In this document: positions 26,267-35,448 of the stretch, piece by piece
How the letters are laid out: each line of letters starts with the position of its first letter
Position numbering within the stretch: the stretch's first letter is position 1
Assembly (NCBI RefSeq): GCF_004792665.1
Contig: NZ_SRZX01000001.1
Span: 248,001-312,000 of the forward strand
Direction of reading: 5' to 3'
Length of the DNA: 64,000 bases
DNA from: Marinobacter orientalis
GTDB taxonomy: Bacteria > Pseudomonadota > Gammaproteobacteria > Pseudomonadales > Oleiphilaceae
Made by a program: the position numbers and the translations under genes
Notes under the pieces: model-generated
Seen by the model: the letters and a program-made list of their open reading frames with translations, nothing else
Database searches by the model: none
Told to the model about the DNA's origin: nothing

Positions 26267-27817
26267 TCAATCGTCTTCATTTTCTTCGAGTTCAATGTCA
26301 GTAGCCTCGTAAGGGTATTGCCCTACCACAACCGGCAAATAATCAACTTCAACTACCGGAAATTCGCCGGTTACCGGATTTACCAACTGCTCGATTTCCC
26401 ACCTGGGAGCATCATCGTCAAAGGCACTGGCATCTGCGGTCATCCTCACGCCCAGAACAGTGATAGATAGATCATCTATACCACGTAACTTTCCTTCCAG
26501 CTCAAACTCGCGCTGTTCCTCGCCATCATCTTCAGACTCTTCACGCTCTATCTTGAGGGCTTCAAGAAAAATACGCCCACTGCTGTCTTCCCGTTCGACA
26601 CCCTCTACCTCGACCTGATCGCCGGCAAACAGATTTTCCAGGCTGGTACGGCTATCGTTATCGTTGTCAGTGATGATGGTAAACGACGTCACTTGCACCC
26701 AAACTCCGCCAACCTCAAAGGTGCCGGCAGTGCGATCAACGACCGAAGTGATAACGCCTGTAACTTCCGCGTTAGCCTCCCTGAGCGTGATTTCTTCAGC
26801 CAGAATTGTTCTCGCACCGGTGAACTCGCCCTCGACCTGCACCAGGATTCCCTGCTGCAGATCGCTGACCGCAAGATCATCATCAAGCCCGGTATCGTCG
26901 GTCACCCGAACGATAAGGCCACTGATCACGAAGGTTCCTTGCTGGCTACCGGATCCGTCCGGGCTGAAAGGATCCTGAATAATGCTGGTGAATTCGATGT
27001 CTGCATCAGTATTGCGGCCATAGCGGCGGAAATCATCGCGCTCAATCTCCCGCGCCTGCAGTGTTCCCGTCGAATAATCGCCCTCAACCTCAAAGAAACG
27101 CCCCGCAACCAGATCGCTTACGCCAAGCCCTTCCCCGAAAACAACGGTACTGGCGTCGTACGTCACCTCAATGTCACCGATGGTGAAACTGCCCTGCTGA
27201 ACAGAACCTTCTTCAATGACGCCTTCCAGTTCCACATCTGCTTTGGTGTTCCGGGTGAGTACGCCAACATAACTTGCGCGGAATGAGCCATCCGCCTGCC
27301 GCCATGCACTGACCCTGACATTCAGGCCTGTACCATTGCCAGCCAACAGATTTGCGAACGTTGTGCCATTGACCACGGTCTGTTTTTCGATAATTACGGT
27401 CTGGCCCATCACTACGAGTTCAACATACCCGCCAGCGCCAGATCCGTCAGGCGCCACACTCTCAACCTCACCCCTGAGCGTATCGTCATACTCAACGACA
27501 TTCGCCGTGCCTGTGCCATCATCCTGCCATTCACCATCAATCCGCAGGATCATTCCCTCTTCCAGCTCCGACTCCGCGGCAATACCGTCATCGCTCTGAA
27601 CCTGGCCGTTCAGACCCCCGGTATCAAACCGGACGCCATTGACAAACACACTGCCGAATCCGGAAACCGGCCCCACGCTGGATCCCGTCCCGCGAATGCC
27701 ACCATCGGTGATATCAATGCTTGCGCCGCTGCCCCCGCCTCCACATGCGGTCAATATGCTCACAGCCAATGCGCTCAATGCGAACCCGATAGTTGATTGA
27801 ATGGTCATCCGTTTCAT
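26267..27817 (-). CDS. DUF5666 lipoprotein, copy 2
   Basis: A 516-residue secreted lipoprotein with a lipobox LTAC about residue 24, then a Gly-rich linker and the conserved start GPVSGFGSVFVNGVRFDT. The body consists of repeated beta modules of about 80 residues, each with a VEVEG-like strand and an acidic stretch; these are DUF5666 repeats. The C-terminus is highly acidic. It is a paralogue of the gene at 28806. It follows the DUF6502 gene by 49 bases on the same strand and is probably cotranscribed. Function is unknown. Confidence 0.83.
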   Translation of the reverse strand: MKRMTIQSTIGFALSALAVSILTACGGGGSGASIDITDGGIRGTGSSVGPVSGFGSVFVNGVRFDTGGLNGQVQSDDGIAAESELEEGMILRIDGEWQDDGTGTANVVEYDDTLRGEVESVAPDGSGAGGYVELVVMGQTVIIEKQTVVNGTTFANLLAGNGTGLNVRVSAWRQADGSFRASYVGVLTRNTKADVELEGVIEEGSVQQGSFTIGDIEVTYDASTVVFGEGLGVSDLVAGRFFEVEGDYSTGTLQAREIERDDFRRYGRNTDADIEFTSIIQDPFSPDGSGSQQGTFVISGLIVRVTDDTGLDDDLAVSDLQQGILVQVEGEFTGARTILAEEITLREANAEVTGVITSVVDRTAGTFEVGGVWVQVTSFTIITDNDNDSRTSLENLFAGDQVEVEGVEREDSSGRIFLEALKIEREESEDDGEEQREFELEGKLRGIDDLSITVLGVRMTADASAFDDDAPRWEIEQLVNPVTGEFPVVEVDYLPVVVGQYPYEATDIELEENEDD

Positions 27818-27866
27818 GTGAAGTGCTCCCAGCATTGCCCGGCTTGTGAACAGGCTGCACGATGTG

Positions 27867-28724
27867 TCATTCCGGTTCTCTGTCTGCGTCTGGCTGAACC
27901 GGATCTTCGAAGTAGAAAATACCGACCCCGGTCCTTACCGCCTCCCCGGTTGCCTCAGCTTCACCATGGCCGGCAATATCGCGGTCGTGGGGCCCCAGCC
28001 ACCTGTCCATCTGTTCCAGCATAGCCTGTGACTGTTGCGCCGCATACCGGCGCCAGCGTGCCATGACTTCCGGGGGTATGTTGTTGTAGACCAGTGTTCT
28101 CTGGAAAAGTGGCTGACTGAACTCTTCGCTGCTCACCAGATTGTGATCAATGGTCGCTACAAGATCGGACACATCCTCACCGAAGATCTGCAGCATTTCT
28201 TCACTGTCGCCCGCCGGCACATAGGCCCGTTGACGCAAAACCAGCTTTCCGGATGCATCTGTTGCTACAACGCCCACCCGCGCCAGCTCTTCCAGCACCG
28301 CCCGCGGCGTCATATCGCCACTGTAGCGTTTGACCAGTTCGGTGAAACTGAGCGGGCCGTCAAAAGGCAGATCGGCAGGTTCGCCATCACCGGTCTGGAA
28401 TGCGGAATCATGAACCCAGCCAGAAACCACACGCGCCGCACGGTTCTCATGGCGGGCGCCAGCGCTGCGCCCCTGTTCACCTGCCAGAATCCCGCGCTGT
28501 TTTCTGACCTCCTTGCGTGTAAGCCCTGTCATCACCGCGGCACGGGAATCGGTTGGCTTTTTACGCCCGTCGGAAAAGTCTTCCAGGGCAGCGTCCACAT
28601 AGGCGCGCCTGACCAGCTCCGCGAACTCCGCAAACGGTATACCGTTGCGAAGCAGCAGGCGTGCCAGGGGGCGAAGAATGCGATACAGCGCCCGGTGCAG
28701 GGAATTTGTCTTTGAATCTGTCAT
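27867..28724 (-). CDS. DUF6502 family protein
   Basis: A 285-residue soluble protein, N-terminus RALYRILRPLARLLLRNG followed by FAEFAELVRRAYVDAA and a segment TGLTRKEVRKQRG that looks like a winged-helix DNA-recognition region. This layout fits DUF6502, an uncharacterised proteobacterial family. It is flanked by the two DUF5666 paralogues. A palindrome with an embedded TACAAT box sits 3 bases upstream of the ATG, with no ribosome-binding site between, so the mRNA may be leaderless. A regulatory role over the DUF5666 genes is possible but unproven. Confidence 0.78.
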   Translation of the reverse strand: MTDSKTNSLHRALYRILRPLARLLLRNGIPFAEFAELVRRAYVDAALEDFSDGRKKPTDSRAAVMTGLTRKEVRKQRGILAGEQGRSAGARHENRAARVVSGWVHDSAFQTGDGEPADLPFDGPLSFTELVKRYSGDMTPRAVLEELARVGVVATDASGKLVLRQRAYVPAGDSEEMLQIFGEDVSDLVATIDHNLVSSEEFSQPLFQRTLVYNNIPPEVMARWRRYAAQQSQAMLEQMDRWLGPHDRDIAGHGEAEATGEAVRTGVGIFYFEDPVQPDADREPE

Positions 28725-28726
28725 CT

Positions 28727-28744
28727 TTGGGATTGTATTCCCAT
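28727..28744 (-). promoter_or_regulatory. Palindromic promoter element of the DUF6502 gene
   Basis: TTGGGATTGTATTCCCAT is an imperfect palindrome. It matches the perfect palindrome at 30290-30307 at 15 of 18 positions. On the minus strand it contains TACAAT (28732-28737), a good -10 box. The start point would then fall at or next to the A of the ATG at 28724. Confidence 0.6.
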
Positions 28745-28805
28745 GGTGACATCAAAACCAGAACGGGGGCCCGGGAACGCCAGGGCCGCGCCGGTGTTCA
28801 GCTGA

Positions 28806-30248
28806 TCAGTCATCTGCCTCAATCTTGCCGATGACGTAATCACCGCCGTTATTACGGAAGTAATCCACCTCTACCTGGTTACCCACGCGGATATCAGAGA
28901 TCTCCCCGTCACCAATGAGCAATGTAAGGCCCAGGACCGTGACAGAGCTGTCAGTGACCGCCGTTACCCGCCCCTCCATTTCAAAGTCGTCGTCATCGTC
29001 ATCTTCACGCTCTATTTTGATGGCTTCGAGGAAGCCATCATCGGATGTGCGCTGGCGACCTTCAATTTCGACATAATCACCCACATCGAGGCTTTCAACA
29101 TCCTGAGTACGCATGGTGATGCGGTCGTCGTTTTCATCATCGTCATCGTCATCTTCGATCAGCGTGTTTCCGGTCAGCACCACACGGACGCCACTGACAA
29201 CCAGTTCGTCGCCATTTTTCGATTCGATCACACCTTCCAGCTCTGCATCACCTTCGCGAGGTTCAATTTCTTCGGCAACAAGGATACCGTTACGGAAGCG
29301 GCCCTCGACTTTTACCAGTAGGCCATCGCCCAGATCGCTTTCGCTCAGACCATCGTCGAATTCGGTATCGCCATTTACCTGAACAGTGATGCCGTTCAGG
29401 CTGAACTGACTGTCGGCGTCGTAGTCGCCGGCAATCGCGCCGGCAATTTCGACATCGTCTTCGTCGTCGAAAAGATCGTCTTCCCCTTCAATCTCTTCGG
29501 CAATCAGAACACCGTTTTCGATGATCCCCTCGACCTCAATGATCAGGCCGTCAAAGAGATCATCCCGGTCCAGATCACCATCGAACCCGGCATTCTGATA
29601 ATCCACATCGATGCCATTTATCCGAAAGGTCTGTAACTCGGCATCGAGACCGCTGATTTCGCCTTCGATTTCGACCTCACTGACGTCATCAAAGTCATCA
29701 TCGATAAGCTTCGCGCCCACATAACTGGCGCGGAAGCTGCCATCATCCAGGCGCCAGGCACTGACACGCACCCGGTAGCTGTTAGCCGAGGCGTCAGCCA
29801 GTGCCACAGGCGTAGCGCCCTTGAACACCGTCTGATCGTCTACATGGATATACTGGCCTGCAACCTGAACAGAGCCCACGCCTTCTGCCTCATTCCAGAC
29901 AGCAGACTCCAGGGGTCCGCGAACACTGTCGTCATAATCCAGGCGATCTGCCTCGCCCCGGCCATCGTCACCCCAGCGACCACGGACCTTGAGAATCATG
30001 CCTTTCTCGAGCTGGGTCTCCCGCTCAATGCCATCGTCACTGTTAACGCTGCCGTTGGTATCGAACCTGGTCCCGTTTACAAACACACTGCCAAAGCCGG
30101 ACACCGGCCCGACACTGGTACCAGAGTATGGCGCATTCTCAGTAGACGAGCCGGTTCCGGAACCACCACCGCCACAGGCGGCCAGGGAGCCCGCGATAGC
30201 GCCGGCCAGGGCGAGTTTGACGGCGGTTGCCAAAGCATTGCGTTTCAT
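28806..30248 (-). CDS. DUF5666 lipoprotein, copy 1
   Basis: A 480-residue lipoprotein with signal and lipobox LAAC about residue 24, a GGGGSGTGS linker and the GPVSGFGSVFVNGTRFDT motif shared with the paralogue at 26267. DUF5666 beta modules repeat through the chain, separated by runs of Asp and Glu, including stretches of five or more Asp. The start at 30248 is set by AGGAGA and the lipoprotein leader. The Asp-rich turns suggest calcium or metal binding on the cell surface or in the periplasm; this is inference. Confidence 0.83.
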   Translation of the reverse strand: MKRNALATAVKLALAGAIAGSLAACGGGGSGTGSSTENAPYSGTSVGPVSGFGSVFVNGTRFDTNGSVNSDDGIERETQLEKGMILKVRGRWGDDGRGEADRLDYDDSVRGPLESAVWNEAEGVGSVQVAGQYIHVDDQTVFKGATPVALADASANSYRVRVSAWRLDDGSFRASYVGAKLIDDDFDDVSEVEIEGEISGLDAELQTFRINGIDVDYQNAGFDGDLDRDDLFDGLIIEVEGIIENGVLIAEEIEGEDDLFDDEDDVEIAGAIAGDYDADSQFSLNGITVQVNGDTEFDDGLSESDLGDGLLVKVEGRFRNGILVAEEIEPREGDAELEGVIESKNGDELVVSGVRVVLTGNTLIEDDDDDDENDDRITMRTQDVESLDVGDYVEIEGRQRTSDDGFLEAIKIEREDDDDDDFEMEGRVTAVTDSSVTVLGLTLLIGDGEISDIRVGNQVEVDYFRNNGGDYVIGKIEADD

Positions 30249-30264
30249 CGGTCTTCTCCTTTTA

Positions 30265-30282
30265 CCGGGATTATATTTCCAA
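30265..30282 (-). promoter_or_regulatory. Promoter element of DUF5666 copy 1 with perfect -10
   Basis: On the minus strand TTGGAAATATAATCCCGG contains TATAAT (30270-30275) and matches the DUF6502 promoter palindrome in the same register, with the -10 inside. The leader would be about 15 bases, carrying AGGAGA. Confidence 0.55.
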
Positions 30283-30289
30283 GCTTTAT

Positions 30290-30307
30290 TTGGGAATTTA
30301 TTCCCAA
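30290..30307. promoter_or_regulatory. Perfect palindrome upstream of DUF5666 copy 1
   Basis: TTGGGAAT-TT-ATTCCCAA, perfect 8-base arms with a 2-base spacer, 15 bases upstream of the TATAAT box. Closely related to the sites at 28727 and 30265. Likely a binding site for a dimeric regulator. Confidence 0.6.
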
Positions 30308-30405
30308 TTTTTGAGCCTGTCCAGTTCCTGAACATGATATTTTGTGAACTTTCCTGCCTGACAGGCGTAAGCTACTGAACACACAAATGAAAACAGGTGA
30401 AGAAA

Positions 30406-30576
30406 ATGTTGGGTTTTCTGAAGGGCGATCCGAAGAAAAAACTGCAGAAAGCGTATGAAGCCAAGCTACAGAAGGCGCTGAATGCCCAGCGCAACGGCGA
30501 CTTGCGCACCCACGGTACGTTGATGGAAGAAGCGGAAAAGATTTATGCGGAACTGCAGAAGATGGATAAGGAGTAA
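30406..30576 (+). CDS. Small DUF6435-like protein
   Basis: A 56-residue highly charged helical protein starting MLGFLKGDPKKKLQKAYE and ending QKMDKE, too short to appear in long-ORF lists. It has a coiled-coil-like pattern with lysines and a central GDLRTHG turn. It resembles the small DUF6435 (Lacal_2735-type) family. AGGTGAAGAA precedes the ATG. Its stop is 20 bases before palindromic element C. Function is unknown. Confidence 0.75.
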   Translation: MLGFLKGDPKKKLQKAYEAKLQKALNAQRNGDLRTHGTLMEEAEKIYAELQKMDKE

Positions 30577-30595
30577 GGCTCCGAGTTTGGCGGGA

Positions 30596-30705
30596 GGTCC
30601 GGCTGGTATCCCCTGTTCAAAACCGTGGAGCGCCAGGCATGGCGCGACGAGCCCTACATGGAGGTATTTACGGGCGTTTTTTGAACAGGGGGTACCAGCC
30701 GGACC
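30596..30705 (+). repeat. Palindromic element C
   Basis: Arms 30596-30622 and 30679-30705 pair over 27 bases with one mismatch. The 56-base core is homologous, on the reverse strand, to those of elements A and E. The plus strand carries CTACATGGAGGTA and a GCGCC-AGGCAT-GGCGC hairpin. It fills the gap between two convergent genes (the small 30406 gene and cbpM) and may terminate both. Confidence 0.88.
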
Positions 30706-30709
30706 GGTA

Positions 30710-31054
30710 CTAGAAGTCTCCCATCAGATGGCGAAGTTGCCGATTCAGACGATCGACTTCACGCCGCATCTGCTGGACTTCATCAAGAAGCTCCAGCGAC
30801 ATGGCCAGGCCCGGCAGGTTCAGTTTTAAGTCGCGCTGAAGACGCTGGGCCTTGCGCAAACGGGCCAGGGCCTGGAGATCAAACTCCCATTGCCGCGTCT
30901 CCGGCGACTCCTCCACCGGTGCGATCACACCGTAGCTCACCAGCTTGATAACGAACTCGGCATGGCAGTCTCCACGCTCGCAAATCTCACGCAAGGTGAA
31001 TGTAGCGGTGGGTTCCACCAGTTCGACGCTCAGAATCCGGTCTTTGTCAGTCAT
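30710..31054 (-). CDS. cbpM: Chaperone modulator CbpM
   Basis: A 114-residue MerR-like helical protein that in E. coli binds the J-domain of CbpA and inhibits it. The N-terminus has a FTLREICERGDCHAEFVIKL segment of winged-helix type, the C-terminus an LNRQLRHLMGD coiled coil. The gene starts 12 bases after the cbpA stop, the usual cbpAM order. Its stop is 4 bases from element C. Confidence 0.88.
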   Translation of the reverse strand: MTDKDRILSVELVEPTATFTLREICERGDCHAEFVIKLVSYGVIAPVEESPETRQWEFDLQALARLRKAQRLQRDLKLNLPGLAMSLELLDEVQQMRREVDRLNRQLRHLMGDF

Positions 31055-31066
31055 CCTTCACCCCGC

Positions 31067-32044
31067 TTACACGTGCAGTTTGCTGCGTGGATTGAACCCT
31101 TTTTCAGCCTCTGCCAGCTGTTTGTACAGCTCCTCGGCCTCTTCACTGTGCTGCTCGGGCATCACGATCTGAAGTACCACCAGCTGGTCTCCCGGATGCT
31201 TGCCAGGCAGGCCCTTGCCCTTGAGCCGCAGTTTGCGGCCGCTGGAGGAGCCCTTGGGCACTTTCACATTCACCTTCGAGCCCACGGTTGGAACGGTAAC
31301 GGACGCACCGAGAGCGGCTTCCCAGGGTGCAATGGGAATGGTCACTACTATATCCCGGCCTTCCACCGTAAACAGTGGGTGCGGTGCGTATTCCACTTCG
31401 ATGAAAAGATCGCCATTCTCCGCGCCACCAACGCCGGGCGCACCCTGGCCTTTCAGGCGGATATGCTGCCCTTCCCTCATGCCGGCGGGTATTTTCACGT
31501 TCAGGGTTTTCTGGCGCGGCACTATCCGGCCATTGGCATCAGGCTCGTGAACGTTGAACGAAACCTGTTTATCGCAACCCTTGAATGCTTCTTCCAGGAA
31601 CAGTGCCAGCCGGGCGTGAACGTCTTCACCCCGCATGCGCATGGAGTGACGCTGGCCACCGAAACCGCCTCCGAATCCCGGACCGCCTCCCCGGCGCCGG
31701 CCACCACCGAAGATTTCCTCAAAGAAGTCGCTGAACTGGGCGGCATCGGCTTCGGTATAACCACCGCCGCCAAATCCGGATGCGCTCTCCCAACCGGGAG
31801 GACGCTCAAACGATCCGTCTGCCCGGGCGCCATACTTGCGTAATTCATCGTATTCGGCGCGTTTTTCAGGGTCTTTCAGTACTTCATAGGCCTCGCCGAT
31901 GTCTTTGAATTTCTCATCGGCGTTCTCCTCCTTACTGACATCCGGATGGTATTTCCGGGCCAGCTTGCGGTAAGCCTTTTTGATCTCCTCGGGGGAGGCA
32001 GACTCGCTCACACCGAGTGCGGCGTAATAGTCTTTGAAGTCCAT
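31067..32044 (-). CDS. cbpA: DnaJ-like co-chaperone CbpA
   Basis: A 325-residue J-domain protein. The J-domain is residues 1-70 with the HPD motif in [10 protein letters not shown]; a Gly/Phe-rich linker follows ([28 protein letters not shown]), then two beta-sandwich substrate-binding domains with [13 protein letters not shown] and a short dimerisation tail. There is no zinc-finger domain, which separates it from DnaJ. It stimulates DnaK ATPase and can bind curved DNA. The start at 32044 ([11 protein letters not shown]) is the J-domain N-terminus. It forms an operon with cbpM. Confidence 0.93.
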   Translation of the reverse strand: MDFKDYYAALGVSESASPEEIKKAYRKLARKYHPDVSKEENADEKFKDIGEAYEVLKDPEKRAEYDELRKYGARADGSFERPPGWESASGFGGGGYTEADAAQFSDFFEEIFGGGRRRGGGPGFGGGFGGQRHSMRMRGEDVHARLALFLEEAFKGCDKQVSFNVHEPDANGRIVPRQKTLNVKIPAGMREGQHIRLKGQGAPGVGGAENGDLFIEVEYAPHPLFTVEGRDIVVTIPIAPWEAALGASVTVPTVGSKVNVKVPKGSSSGRKLRLKGKGLPGKHPGDQLVVLQIVMPEQHSEEAEELYKQLAEAEKGFNPRSKLHV

Positions 32045-32289
32045 TCTTGTCCTCACACCTGTTTAAAAATGCTGGGCGTCATTTGCCCGGTTACTACCAC
32101 TATATTTGATGAGGAAGTGGAAATTACAAGGTGGAAGCGTATCAGAATTGACGCGTATCAGCTGTCTGGCTGTGTCTGTACCCTTGTTTTCACCCCCTGG
32201 CCTATCCTAGGCTTGACAGGATAACAGCAACATTTCAGGCATGGCATGCCACTCATTTTCGTTTTCGTTGCGGGAGGACACCTTCCACC

Positions 32290-33042
32290 ATGCAAGAAGC
32301 AGAGCTGGAACGGAAAGCCGGCTGGAAAAGTTCTCCCATTCTCGGGATGCTGGCCAGCATCGCTTTTGTCGGCGTTATTCTTGCGGTTCTTTATTCCCTG
32401 GGCATCCATGAACAGGTCGTGGCCCTGCTTCAGTGGTTTGAAGCTCAGGGAGCCTGGGCTGCCCTGTTGTTTATTCTGCTGATGACTGTGACCGTGGCGG
32501 CCCTGCTGCCCGGCTTTCTGTTTACCACCGGCGCGGGCTTCGTATTCGGGGTGGTGGAAGGCACCATCTATGTGGTCACGGGAACAGTGCTGGGGGCTTC
32601 CCTGGCGTTCCTGATAGCGCGCTATCTTTTTGGCGACCGGGCCAAAGAATTTGTAATGGCGAGAGCGCGCCTGCGGCTGATGAGCGAAGAGCTGACGCCC
32701 CATGGCTGGAAAATCGTCCTGCTGACCCGGCTGATTCCGTTTTTTCCGGGCAAGCTTTCAAACTATTTCTTCGGCCTGACCCGGTTTTCGTTTCGTGGTT
32801 TTGTCGGGGGCTCCGTCATTGGTTTCATACCTTTCTCTCTCCACAACGTTTATCTGGGGTCTATCGCAGCCGACCTGACCGTTCTGGGTGTGCGCGAGAC
32901 CGGCCGCTCCCCTCTGGAGTGGGCCATATACGGCGCCGGGTTTGCGGGTACCCTGGCCGCTGTCATTTACCTGAACATTCTCTCGCGCCGTGCCCTGGCC
33001 AAATACACAGACGAAGAACATACCCTGGAGATCAAACAGTGA
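32290..33042 (+). CDS. TVP38/TMEM64 (SNARE-associated, DedA-like) membrane protein
   Basis: A 250-residue inner-membrane protein with about six helices and the VTT-domain core: FLFTTGAGFVFGVVEG, an ASLAFLIARYLFG segment, and LLTRLIPFFPGKLSNYFFG with the conserved Arg and Pro. Relatives act as lipid scramblases or undecaprenyl/phospholipid flippases. The stop overlaps the next gene's GTG, so the two are coupled. The upstream 245-base region (32045-32289) shows GGGAGGA before the ATG and no clear structure. Confidence 0.88.
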   Translation: MQEAELERKAGWKSSPILGMLASIAFVGVILAVLYSLGIHEQVVALLQWFEAQGAWAALLFILLMTVTVAALLPGFLFTTGAGFVFGVVEGTIYVVTGTVLGASLAFLIARYLFGDRAKEFVMARARLRLMSEELTPHGWKIVLLTRLIPFFPGKLSNYFFGLTRFSFRGFVGGSVIGFIPFSLHNVYLGSIAADLTVLGVRETGRSPLEWAIYGAGFAGTLAAVIYLNILSRRALAKYTDEEHTLEIKQ

Positions 33043-35270
33043 CCTGGATGAAATGGCTACCCTGGCGCTTTGTGATAAAAAGCGTCGCCCGTAAACACGG
33101 CTTTCTTGATCCTATTGCCCTGCTCTCCAAAGTCCATGGTTTCGCTCAGCCCTCGGAGGTTGGCGAGCCCATCGAGCTGCTGCGCGCCGGTGTGGTTTTC
33201 CATGCCCGGGGCCTGATCAACAGCCGGGTCATCCAGCACAACCTGGACTGGGTCTGGCCCTACTGGATCGAGCGGCAGTTTGACCCAAAGGATCCTTCGT
33301 TCATCCCCCGGGCCTTTTCCATTACCCACATCAACCTAAGCAACCGGAACTGGACCGCTGTGGGGCACCCTGACTGCGACGAACTGCCGATCGTGGACCC
33401 GAGGGGTCTGCTGACACCGTTTTTTGACAGTTGGTCACTGGACGGATGGCTGCTGGCGGAAGACGGCCGCTGCCTGCTGCCCTCGCGGATGAAAGATTCC
33501 CGCCAGTGGCAGGAACTCGGGGATGTGATCAGCGTGGATACGGAGTCATCCATGGAGGGCCTGGAGCTGAGCAGCCGCTCCTGGGTGGAGCTCGAAGATG
33601 GCATTCCGGTCTGCAAATTCCGGGTGCGCGCAAAGTCGGAAGTGGCAGGCTCATTGGTGCTTGCCCTGCGGCCCGCCAATCCGGAGGGGGTCAGCTTCAT
33701 TAACAGCGTCAGCCTCTCCGACAAACGGGATGGCTGGACTGTAGACGGCAACCGTTCAGTGACCTTCAGTGCCCCTGCCGAGCGGCATCATATTTCGGAT
33801 TACCGGAATGGCGATGTGCACATTCACCTGACTGATCGCGAGGATCAGAAAGAGGGTGTCTGTGACGTAGGCATGGTAACGGCGGCAGCGCTGTTTTCTG
33901 TCGAGGCCGGCAAGACCCGCGAGATCACCGCCAGCATTCCACTCAGCCAGAACCCAGCAGATCTGCCGGAGGCCGATGCCTGGCAGACGGAGCAGGAGGG
34001 CCATGCCCGGCTGGTGTGCCCGGAACCCCGGTACCAGTTTCTCTATGATGCGGCGGTGGCATCCCTGATTCTTCATTCGCCGGATGATGTCTATCCCGGC
34101 CCGTTCACCTACAAGCGTTTCTGGTTCCGCGACGCCGCCTTCATCATCAACGCATTGCTGAGCATCGGGCTGACAGCCCGGGCTGGAAGGGCGCTGTCGC
34201 GCTTTCCCCAGCGCCAGACCAAAGGCGGTTATTTCCGCTCACAGGAGGGTGAGTGGGACGCCAATGGTGAAGTGCTGTGGATACTCAAGCGCTTTTTCGA
34301 CCTGACCGGCCGCCGCCCGGAAAAACACTGGCATGAGCCCATACGCCGTGGCGCCAGGTGGATCACTAACAAACGCCTGCGCAAGGAAACGGAAGCACCC
34401 CACGCCGGCCTGCTGCCGGCAGGTTTCAGCGCTGAACATCTGGGTCCCAATGACTACTATTACTGGGATGACTTCTGGGGAATCTCTGGGCTTCACTCTG
34501 CCGCGGACATGCTGGCGGTCGACAGCCCTGACGATAGCCGGACTTTCCGGAACGATGCCGTCGATTTCGCGAAAGCCGTCGATCGCAGCCTTGAGGGCTG
34601 CCAGCAGCGCCTGAAACGGCCAGGCATGCCAGCCTCCCCCTACCGTCGCCTGGATGCAGGCGCCATCGGTTCCCTGGCCGTGGGCTACCCGACCCAGCTC
34701 TGCGCTCCCGATGACCCGCGCCTGCTGGACTGCGTTGAATTTCTGCTGGAGCGGTGTTTTGTCGACGGAGCCTTTTACCAGGACATGATCCACTCCGGGT
34801 TGAACGCCTACCTGACCCTGCACGTGGCCCAGATACTTCTGCGGGCCGGTGACCCCCGCTACCTGCAGCTGATGGACTCCGTGGCCGAGCTGGCCTCCCC
34901 TACCGGCCAGTGGCCCGAAGCAATCCATCCCGGCACCGGAGGCGGTTGCATGGGAGACGGACACCACGTCTGGGCATCGGCCGAATGGGTGCTGATGGTC
35001 CGCAACTGCTTTGTGCGGGAGGAGGGCGAACGCCTGGTGCTCTGCGGTGGCATACCGGAACGCTGGCTGGAACAGGGCGAGACCATCAGCTTCGGGCCGG
35101 CACCAACCGCCTTTGGCACTGTCTTCGTGAGTGTAACGCCCGACTCGGAAGGTTCTCCAACAGTGGCGTGGACCGCCGACTGGCACACAGAAGAGCCACC
35201 CATTGATGTGAAGCTGCCAGGGTATGAGCCGGTAGTGGCGAACCCGGGAACAAACTCCACCAAACTGTAA
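33039..35270 (+). CDS. Six-hairpin glycosidase-like protein, function unknown
   Basis: A 743-residue predicted cytoplasmic protein. The second half (about 340-660) looks like an alpha/alpha toroid of the GH15/amylo-alpha-1,6-glucosidase type: YKRFWFRDAAFIINALL near 360 and GEWDANGEVLWILKRF near 405 are aromatic and acidic motifs placed like substrate-binding segments. The first half is beta-rich. The start is GTG 33039, overlapping the upstream stop, with GGAG ahead; ATG 33048 is an alternative. The link to a DedA-like membrane protein suggests an envelope or storage glycan, but no substrate can be named. Confidence 0.68.
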   Translation: MTWMKWLPWRFVIKSVARKHGFLDPIALLSKVHGFAQPSEVGEPIELLRAGVVFHARGLINSRVIQHNLDWVWPYWIERQFDPKDPSFIPRAFSITHINLSNRNWTAVGHPDCDELPIVDPRGLLTPFFDSWSLDGWLLAEDGRCLLPSRMKDSRQWQELGDVISVDTESSMEGLELSSRSWVELEDGIPVCKFRVRAKSEVAGSLVLALRPANPEGVSFINSVSLSDKRDGWTVDGNRSVTFSAPAERHHISDYRNGDVHIHLTDREDQKEGVCDVGMVTAAALFSVEAGKTREITASIPLSQNPADLPEADAWQTEQEGHARLVCPEPRYQFLYDAAVASLILHSPDDVYPGPFTYKRFWFRDAAFIINALLSIGLTARAGRALSRFPQRQTKGGYFRSQEGEWDANGEVLWILKRFFDLTGRRPEKHWHEPIRRGARWITNKRLRKETEAPHAGLLPAGFSAEHLGPNDYYYWDDFWGISGLHSAADMLAVDSPDDSRTFRNDAVDFAKAVDRSLEGCQQRLKRPGMPASPYRRLDAGAIGSLAVGYPTQLCAPDDPRLLDCVEFLLERCFVDGAFYQDMIHSGLNAYLTLHVAQILLRAGDPRYLQLMDSVAELASPTGQWPEAIHPGTGGGCMGDGHHVWASAEWVLMVRNCFVREEGERLVLCGGIPERWLEQGETISFGPAPTAFGTVFVSVTPDSEGSPTVAWTADWHTEEPPIDVKLPGYEPVVANPGTNSTKL

Positions 35271-35301
35271 AAACACAGGCGTTATCGAGAAGCTGAGACA
35301 A

Positions 35302-35405
35302 GCAGTGGCGGGGCTGCCTTCCGGGAACGTCAAAAACATGGATGTTTTTGTCGAGCGTACAGGGCCGTATTCACAGCGTGTCCCGGAAGGCAGCCCCGCC
35401 ACTGC
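35302..35405 (+). repeat. Palindromic element D
   Basis: Perfect 25-base arms (35302-35326 and 35381-35405) around a 54-base core. The plus strand shows AAAAACATGGATGTTTTT, a hairpin exposing ACATGGATGT, and a second GTACAGGGCCGTA stem. It lies between convergent genes (glycosidase-like and fba). Confidence 0.9.
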
Positions 35406-35448
35406 GAAGCCCCCATAACCAACAGGCTACAGAGGCAAACTCCGAAGC

